DNA of 6,500 bases from Pseudomonadota bacterium (GTDB lineage Bacteria > Pseudomonadota > Gammaproteobacteria > Pseudomonadales > Oceanobacteraceae): contig JAEWQT010000148.1 of assembly GCA_023399105.1 (NCBI GenBank), forward strand, positions 1 to 6,500. The letters are read 5' to 3'. The notes under the pieces were generated by a model. It had not been told where the DNA came from, searched no databases, and was given only the letters and a program-made list of their open reading frames with translations. Positions 1 to 6,500 of this stretch are shown here, in pieces (position 1 is the stretch's first letter; the number at the start of each line of letters is the position of its first letter). Position numbers and translations under genes: made by a program.

Positions 1-3
1 AAA

Positions 4-44
4 GGCATAAAAAAACCGCTCCGGATGAGCGGTTTTTTTATGCC
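4..44. terminator. Bidirectional intrinsic terminator after dapB
   Basis: An 18-bp perfect inverted repeat (arms 4-21 and 27-44) surrounds a 5-nt loop, CGGAT. The inner 6 bp are the GC-rich stem CCGCTC/GAGCGG, flanked by seven A residues at 9-15 and seven T residues at 33-39. On either strand this reads as a GC stem followed by a U tract, so it can stop transcription from both directions. It begins 14 nt beyond the dapB stop codon and most likely ends the grpE-dnaK-dnaJ-dapB unit. It may also serve a convergent gene off the left edge, which cannot be seen here. Confidence 0.93.
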
Positions 45-58
45 TGAACAACGGAGGT

Positions 59-880
<822 letters not shown>

Positions 881-924
881 TCAAAAACGGCGCTAAGGAT
901 ATAGCGATTCGGCAGGAGATGCGA

Positions 925-946
925 GGCGCAGCCCGAAGGCCACGCC
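925..946 (-). repeat. UUCG-tetraloop hairpin in the dnaJ-dapB gap
   Basis: On the minus strand the arms GGCGTGGCC and GGCTGCGCC can form a 9-bp stem (seven Watson-Crick and two central G-U pairs) closed by a TTCG loop. The C(UUCG)G arrangement is among the most stable RNA tetraloops known. One flanking A-T pair (924/947) extends the stem. No T tract follows, so it is not a classical intrinsic terminator. It lies 18 nt beyond the dnaJ stop and upstream of dapB. It could protect the 3' end of the dnaJ transcript, mark an mRNA processing site, or be one copy of a dispersed REP-like palindrome. The sequence supports only the hairpin itself. Confidence 0.55.
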
Positions 947-964
947 TGCAAGGTGCAAAGCGGT

Positions 965-2089
965 TCAGATTTCTTCGAAGAACTTCTTCACACCTTCAAA
1001 CCAGCTTTTCTTCTGCGGTGAATGCTTTTCACCGGTTAAAGACGCCTGAAACTTCATCAGCAGTTCTTTCTGTTCACTGCTCAGGTTGACCGGTGTTTCA
1101 ACCTGTACCCGGCACAACAGATCGCCAGCCGGACCACCGCGTACCGGGGTTACCCCTTTACCGCGCAAGCGGAACAGCTTGCCGCTTTGGGTTTCCGCCG
1201 GAATCTTCAGCTTCACCCGGCCATCCAGGGTCGGCACTTCCAGCTCACCGCCTAATGCCGCATCAACGATGCTGATGGGCACATCGCAATACAGGTTACG
1301 GCCATCGCGATGGAACAGGTTGTGCTCGCGCACGCTGACCTGTACATACAGATCGCCAGCCGGGCCTCCCATCGCACCGGCTTCACCTTCGCCAGCCAGA
1401 CGAATCCGATCGCCAGTGTCCACGCCGGCCGGAATTTTCACCGACAGCGTTTTGGTTTCTTCTTTCACGCCGCGGCCATGGCAGCTGCTGCACGGGTCTT
1501 CAATAATGGTGCCCTGACCACGACAGCTCGGGCAGGTTTGCTGTACAGCAAAAAAGCCCTGCTGCATGCGGATCTGCCCCTGCCCATGACAGGTGGTACA
1601 GGTTTTCGGCTTGGTGCCGGGTTTGGCGCCAGTGCCGTCGCAGGTATTGCAAGCCGTCAGGGTCGGGATACGGATTTTCTTCTCCACCCCACGCACCGCT
1701 TCTTCCAGCGTCAGCTCCATGGTGTAGCGCAGATCGGAACCGCGTTGCGGACCGCCCCGTGAACCGCCACGACCGCCGCCGCCAAAAATATCACCGAACA
1801 CATCACCGAAAATATCGCTGAAGCTGCCACCGGCACCACCGCCGAAGCCGCCGCCGGCCTGTCCGTCGACACCGGCATGACCATACTGGTCGTACATCTG
1901 GCGTTTCTGGGCGTCGCCCAGCACTTCATAGGCCTCGGTGGCTTCTTTGAATTTGGCGTCGGCGTCTTTGTCATCCGGATTGCGGTCCGGGTGGTATTTC
2001 ATCGCCAGTTTGCGGTAGGCCTTTTTCAGCGTGGCCGCATCGGCATCCTTACTGACACCCAGAATTTCGTAATAATCTCGTTTTGACAT
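965..2089 (-). CDS. dnaJ: Chaperone DnaJ (Hsp40 co-chaperone)
   Basis: DnaJ is a cytosolic co-chaperone that binds unfolded clients and stimulates DnaK ATP hydrolysis. The protein has 374 residues, near the usual 375-380, with the full class A (type I) layout. The J-domain spans about 1-70 with HPD at 33-35. A Gly/Phe-rich region at about 76-115 contains three successive D-(I/V)-F-G units around 92-103. The zinc-binding domain has four CxxCxGxG repeats, at C147/C150, C164/C167, C186/C189 and C200/C203. The C-terminal beta-sandwich substrate-binding and dimerisation domains follow. The start at 2089 fits the family N-terminus ([12 protein letters not shown]) and has an AGGTGA Shine-Dalgarno at 2093-2098, only 3 nt before the ATG. 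The gene follows dnaK by 79 bp with a hairpin in the gap. All key residues are present. Confidence 0.98.
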   Translation of the reverse strand: MSKRDYYEILGVSKDADAATLKKAYRKLAMKYHPDRNPDDKDADAKFKEATEAYEVLGDAQKRQMYDQYGHAGVDGQAGGGFGGGAGGSFSDIFGDVFGDIFGGGGRGGSRGGPQRGSDLRYTMELTLEEAVRGVEKKIRIPTLTACNTCDGTGAKPGTKPKTCTTCHGQGQIRMQQGFFAVQQTCPSCRGQGTIIEDPCSSCHGRGVKEETKTLSVKIPAGVDTGDRIRLAGEGEAGAMGGPAGDLYVQVSVREHNLFHRDGRNLYCDVPISIVDAALGGELEVPTLDGRVKLKIPAETQSGKLFRLRGKGVTPVRGGPAGDLLCRVQVETPVNLSSEQKELLMKFQASLTGEKHSPQKKSWFEGVKKFFEEI

Positions 2090-2112
2090 AGTTCACCTGT
2101 CGCAATCGATGG

Positions 2113-2141
2113 AAAGTAAAACGCGGCACCTGGGTGCCGCG
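2113..2141 (-). terminator. Hairpin with short T tract between dnaK and dnaJ, possible leaky terminator
   Basis: Perfect 9-nt arms at 2122-2130 (CGCGGCACC) and 2133-2141 (GGTGCCGCG) are separated by 2 nt, so in RNA the likely fold is an 8-bp stem with a 4-nt loop. Read on the minus strand, downstream of the dnaK stop, the stem is followed directly by TTTTACTTT (2113-2121), an imperfect U tract. This is the form of a weak intrinsic terminator or a 3'-end stabilising hairpin. It lies about 28 nt after the dnaK stop and about 24 nt before the dnaJ start. I infer that it reduces dnaJ expression relative to dnaK; the sequence does not show its efficiency. Confidence 0.6.
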
Positions 2142-2168
2142 TGAAGTAAACACTGAAAACCTCAGTAC

Positions 2169-4079
<1,911 letters not shown>

Positions 4080-4163
4080 TTGTAAATTCCTCATTCTGGC
4101 AGCACAGCTGCATGAACATTAAAACTGGTTGTATGTAAAACAGATTGTTTTGTTGTTGCCTGA

Positions 4164-4191
4164 TATATAAGTCCGGGTTTCGATGTTTCAA
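4164..4191 (-). promoter_or_regulatory. Putative promoter upstream of dnaK
   Basis: On the minus strand, TTGAAA (4186-4191) and TATATA (4164-4169) are separated by 16 bp, a good sigma-70-type pair. The -35 part reads GGGCTTGAAA, which also resembles a sigma-32 -35 element (CTTGAA). However, no CCCCAT-like -10 follows at the right distance, so a pure heat-shock promoter is not supported. A start near 4157 would leave a leader of about 78 nt before dnaK. The element would let dnaK be transcribed independently of grpE. It overlaps a weak inverted repeat (CGGG...CCCG at about 4173-4195). Confidence 0.5.
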
Positions 4192-4211
4192 GCCCGTTAA
4201 CACACAAAAAA

Positions 4212-4775
4212 TCAGGCCTTTTCGTCGATTTTGGCCGCACCCTTGCTGACCACCACCATGGCCGGACGCAACAGACGTCCAGCGATGGTGTAACCTTTTT
4301 GCATTACCGCCAGTACGGTATTCGGCGCCGCATCCGGCGACTCCACCATGGTCATGGCCTGATGCAGGTCGGGATTAAACGGCTCATTCAGAGGGTCAAC
4401 GGTTTCGACCCGGAATTTAGCCAGCGCCGACAGCATACCGGTTAAGGTCAGCTCAACACCGTCACGGATGGCTCTGGTGGCATCGTCTTCGGCAGTACAG
4501 GCCGCCAGCGCGCGCTCCAGGTTATCCACCACCGCCAGCATTTCGTTGGCAAACTTCTCCACACCGAATTTATGCGCTTTTTCAACATCGGCTTCAGCGC
4601 GCCGACGGACATTCTGCATTTCGGCCTGAACACGCAGCATCTGTTCTTTCAGATCAGCGATTTCCTGCTGGGCCAGTTCCAACGCATTATCCTCAGTGGC
4701 ACTCTCCACTACTTCTTCTGCGGTAGCGCCATTCTGGGTTGTCAGTTCTTCCTGTACCTTGTGTTCTTCAGACAT
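4212..4775 (-). CDS. grpE: Nucleotide exchange factor GrpE
   Basis: GrpE is a homodimeric cytosolic factor that releases ADP from DnaK and so resets the chaperone cycle. The protein has 187 residues, slightly shorter than the 197 of E. coli. A variable, acidic N-terminus (1-30) leads into a long charged helix at about 30-90 that forms the dimer stalk, with the conserved stretch AEMQNVRRRAEAD at 51-63. The C-terminal beta-wing that contacts DnaK carries the family signature from FNPDLHQAM (133-141) to QKGYTIAGRLLRPAMVVVSK (159-178). The start at 4775 is supported by a GAGGAAA Shine-Dalgarno (4783-4789) 7 nt upstream. It is the first gene after a sigma-32 promoter and precedes dnaK on the same strand. 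It is intact. Confidence 0.97.
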   Translation of the reverse strand: MSEEHKVQEELTTQNGATAEEVVESATEDNALELAQQEIADLKEQMLRVQAEMQNVRRRAEADVEKAHKFGVEKFANEMLAVVDNLERALAACTAEDDATRAIRDGVELTLTGMLSALAKFRVETVDPLNEPFNPDLHQAMTMVESPDAAPNTVLAVMQKGYTIAGRLLRPAMVVVSKGAAKIDEKA

Positions 4776-4815
4776 CGGTCGATTTCCTCAATAGCAGTCA
4801 TAGAAGCTGCAACCT

Positions 4816-4845
4816 ATATGGGGCGGCCGCAACAGGATTCAAGGG
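4816..4845 (-). promoter_or_regulatory. Sigma-32 (RpoH) heat-shock promoter for grpE
   Basis: On the minus strand the -35 element CCCTTGAA (4838-4845) and the -10 element CCCCATAT (4816-4823) are separated by 14 bp. This matches the known RpoH consensus (CTTGAA, 13-15 bp, CCCCATnT) nearly perfectly. Transcription should begin around 4807-4810, giving a leader of about 33 nt before grpE. It is the obvious heat-inducible promoter for grpE and, by readthrough, dnaK and dnaJ. No CIRCE (HrcA) inverted repeat is present, which fits RpoH control. Confidence 0.9.
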
Positions 4846-4874
4846 CTGCTGCTGTCACCATTACAAGGTCATGC

Positions 4875-4901
4875 TTGACAGAAACCGATACTGTATATAA
4901 A
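4875..4901 (+). promoter_or_regulatory. Putative sigma-70 promoter of recN
   Basis: A consensus -35, TTGACA (4875-4880), is followed by TATAAA at 4896-4901. The spacing is 15 bp, a little short; TAAAAA at 4898-4903 would give 17 bp but is a poorer hexamer. The -10 region lies inside the first LexA box, so LexA binding would block RNA polymerase. The start of transcription is expected around 4907-4911, inside the second LexA box. Confidence 0.65.
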
Positions 4902-4906
4902 AACAC
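4891..4906 (+). promoter_or_regulatory. LexA (SOS) box 1 of recN
   Basis: CTGTATATAAAAACAC matches the gammaproteobacterial LexA pattern CTGT-N8-ACAG with one mismatch at the last base, and has the favoured AT-rich core. The preceding TA also matches the extended consensus. It covers the probable -10 region of recN. recN is a classic strongly SOS-induced gene in E. coli, with more than one LexA site, so the context agrees. Confidence 0.85.
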
Positions 4907-4921
4907 TGTATATCCATTCAG
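4906..4921 (+). promoter_or_regulatory. LexA (SOS) box 2 of recN
   Basis: CTGTATATCCATTCAG matches CTGT-N8-ACAG with one mismatch (TCAG for ACAG). It shares base 4906 with box 1, so the two sites are 15 bp apart. It covers the expected transcription start and leader. It is weaker than box 1 by core composition, but the tandem arrangement supports it as a second LexA site. Confidence 0.68.
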
Positions 4922-4935
4922 ATCCGGAGCACATC

Positions 4936-6500
4936 ATGCTGTCTCATCTGTCCATTCATCAGTTTGCCCTGGTTGACCACCTCGAGCTGGAACTGCAGCC
5001 CGGCATGTCGGTGATTACCGGTGAAACCGGCGCCGGCAAATCCATTTTGCTGGATGCTCTGGGCCTCGCACTGGGCAACCGGGCCGATGCTGACTGTATT
5101 CGTCATGGCGGCGACAAAGCGGAAATAACCGCCACCTTCACCACCAATGAAGCAGCTCAGTCATGGTTGCAGCAACGGGATCTGCCCGCCGATGAAGACA
5201 GCATTATGTTGCGCCGGGTCATTACCGAGGAAGGCCGTTCGCGCGGTTATATCAACGGCCGCCCGGCCTCCGCCACCGACCTGAAAGAACTGGGCCAGTT
5301 ACTGGTCGACATTCATTCTCAGCATGCCCATCAGCATCTGCTGCAAAAAGAGACACCGCGCCAGTTGCTGGATGCCTACGCCGGCCTGCAGCTTCCGGCC
5401 AGCGAAGTAGCGCTGGTATGGTCTGAATGGCAACAGCTGGCCAAACGCCTGCAGAAATTGCAGGAAGAAAGCAGCGAAACCAAAGCCCTGCGACAGTTAC
5501 TGACCTACCAGGTGGAAGAGCTGCGTGAAATCGCTCCGGGGGCCACCGAACTGGATGAACTGGAAGCCGAACAAAAACGCCTGGCCAACGCAGAGAGCAT
5601 GCTGCTGAATGGCCAGACAGCGCTGAGCTCCTGTACCGGTGACGACAGCGGCGAAAGTGCCGCAGCGCAGCTGGCTTACCAGGCCTTGCAGCGTCTGGAT
5701 AACATCGATGATGAACACCCTTTATTAAATGAAGCGCGGGATTTATTGCGTCAGGCGCATATCCAGCTGGAAGAAGCCAGCCACTCGCTGCAACGTTACC
5801 TGGATCAGGTCGATATCAATCCGCACCGCCTGCAACAGGTCGATAACCGTCTCAGTGATCTGTACAGCCTGGCGCGCAAACACCAGATTCAGCCACAGCA
5901 ACTCCACGCTTACTGGCAAGAACAGGAACAAGCCCTGGCGGAACTGAACCTGAGTGATGACGACCTGGATGAGCTGCACCAACAGTGCCAGAAGCTGGCC
6001 ACCGAATATCAACAGCTGGCCACATCACTCAGCCACGCCCGTCAGAAGGCGGCGGCAAAACTGGATCAGGAAGTGGAATCTCATTTTGAGGCCTGGCACT
6101 GGGCCGCGCCCGCTTCACCACCCGGGTAGAAGCCGGCAGCGCCGAGCACGGCAGCCGTCACGGCATCGACCAGATCAGTTTTTTCGTACAGACCAACCCG
6201 GGCATGCCCGGCGGCCCGCTGGCCAAAGTCGCTTCCGGTGGTGAACTGGCACGCATCAGCCTGGCCATTCAGGTGGTTACGGCAGCGGTCAGCAATACGC
6301 CCTGTCTGATTTTTGATGAAGTGGATGTCGGCATTGGCGGCGGCACCGCCGAACGGGTCGGCCGCCTGCTACGCAAACTGGGCAGCCAGAGTCAGGTTCT
6401 TTGTGTTACCCACCAGCCGCAAGTGGCTGCGCAGGCACATCAGCATTATCAGGTCAGCAAAATCAGTGGCGATCAGGCCACTCATACGCAACTGCGCGAA
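4936..6500 (+). CDS. recN: DNA repair protein RecN, frameshifted and cut by the window end
   Basis: RecN is an SMC-like ATPase that acts in recombinational repair of double-strand breaks. The N-terminal half, in the frame of the ATG at 4936, carries Walker A GETGAGKS at 29-36, the IHSQHAHQHLL block at 126-136 and a long Gln/Glu/Leu-rich coiled-coil region at about 160-380. GGAG at 4926-4929, 6 nt upstream, supports the start. This frame stops at 6129 after 397 codons. The C-terminal ATPase half continues in another frame from about 6093: the signature SGGEL at 6234-6248, Walker B LIFDE at 6306-6320 and the H-loop VTHQPQVAA with His at 6411. Joining the frames gives 386 + 136 residues by the window end; the family is about 550, so roughly 30-35 residues lie outside. 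If the shift is real, the 397-residue product lacks the signature and Walker B motifs and should be inactive. It is divergent from grpE and under LexA boxes. Confidence 0.93.
6091..6095 (+). other. Inferred -1 frameshift site in recN
   Basis: Homology leaves the frame of the start codon after Ala386 (GCC at 6091-6093) and resumes with CTG at 6093-6095, giving the junction ESHFEA-LALGRARFTTRV. One missing base explains the change; loss of one C from GAGGCCCTGG is the simplest version. Just after this point the original frame gives the non-homologous tail WHWAAPASPPG and a stop at 6127-6129. There is no X-XXY-YYZ slippery heptamer, so programmed frameshifting is not supported. A sequencing or assembly error and a genuine mutation cannot be told apart here. 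Confidence 0.85.

Noticed and set aside
1730..1870. Repetitive GC-rich stretch in dnaJ as a DNA repeat element
   Set aside because: It encodes the normal Gly/Phe-rich linker with its D-I-F-type units. The repetition follows from the protein sequence.
4080..4094. Upstream in-frame ATG at 4094 as the dnaK start
   Set aside because: It would add MRNLQ before the conserved [10 protein letters not shown] and would place the GAGGA ribosome binding site inside the coding region. The ATG at 4079 has that site at the correct distance.
4173..4195. Imperfect inverted repeat after grpE as a transcription terminator
   Set aside because: The minus-strand stem has a mismatch and no T tract follows it; it overlaps the -35 region of the putative dnaK promoter. 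The T run next to the grpE stop precedes the stem rather than following it.
6085..6100. Programmed ribosomal frameshifting in recN
   Set aside because: There is no slippery heptamer or obvious stimulatory element, and I know of no RecN family made by frameshifting. A deletion or sequencing error is simpler.

Overview
This window holds ordinary, well-conserved chromosomal genes from what looks like a gammaproteobacterium. The protein sequences resemble the Pseudomonas/Oceanospirillales type, base composition is moderately GC-rich, and the gene order recN <-> grpE-dnaK-dnaJ-dapB is one I recall from Pseudomonas (where carA follows). The genus cannot be fixed from the sequence alone. I found no mobile element, CRISPR array, tRNA or rRNA, and nothing that looks like an undescribed multigene system.

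Layout, read along the minus strand from right to left: grpE (4212-4775), dnaK (2169-4079), dnaJ (965-2089) and dapB (59-862). The first three encode the DnaK chaperone machine: DnaK, its J-domain partner and its nucleotide exchange factor. dapB encodes the dihydrodipicolinate reductase of lysine/diaminopimelate synthesis. A textbook sigma-32 heat-shock promoter precedes grpE, and a second promoter-like pair lies in the grpE-dnaK gap. A GC-rich hairpin with a short T-rich tail sits between dnaK and dnaJ, and a UUCG-loop hairpin lies between dnaJ and dapB. A strong, symmetrical terminator closes the unit just after dapB.

On the plus strand, recN (4936 to the window end) is transcribed divergently from grpE. 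It has a sigma-70-like promoter and two abutting LexA (SOS) boxes. The 160-bp gap between grpE and recN therefore places a heat-shock promoter and an SOS promoter back to back.

The one real anomaly is in recN. The frame opened at 4936 stops at 6129, while the conserved C-terminal ATPase half (signature motif, Walker B, H-loop) continues in a different frame to the end of the window. A single missing base near 6091-6095 explains this. It is either an assembly or sequencing error or a true loss-of-function mutation that would remove half of the ATPase site.
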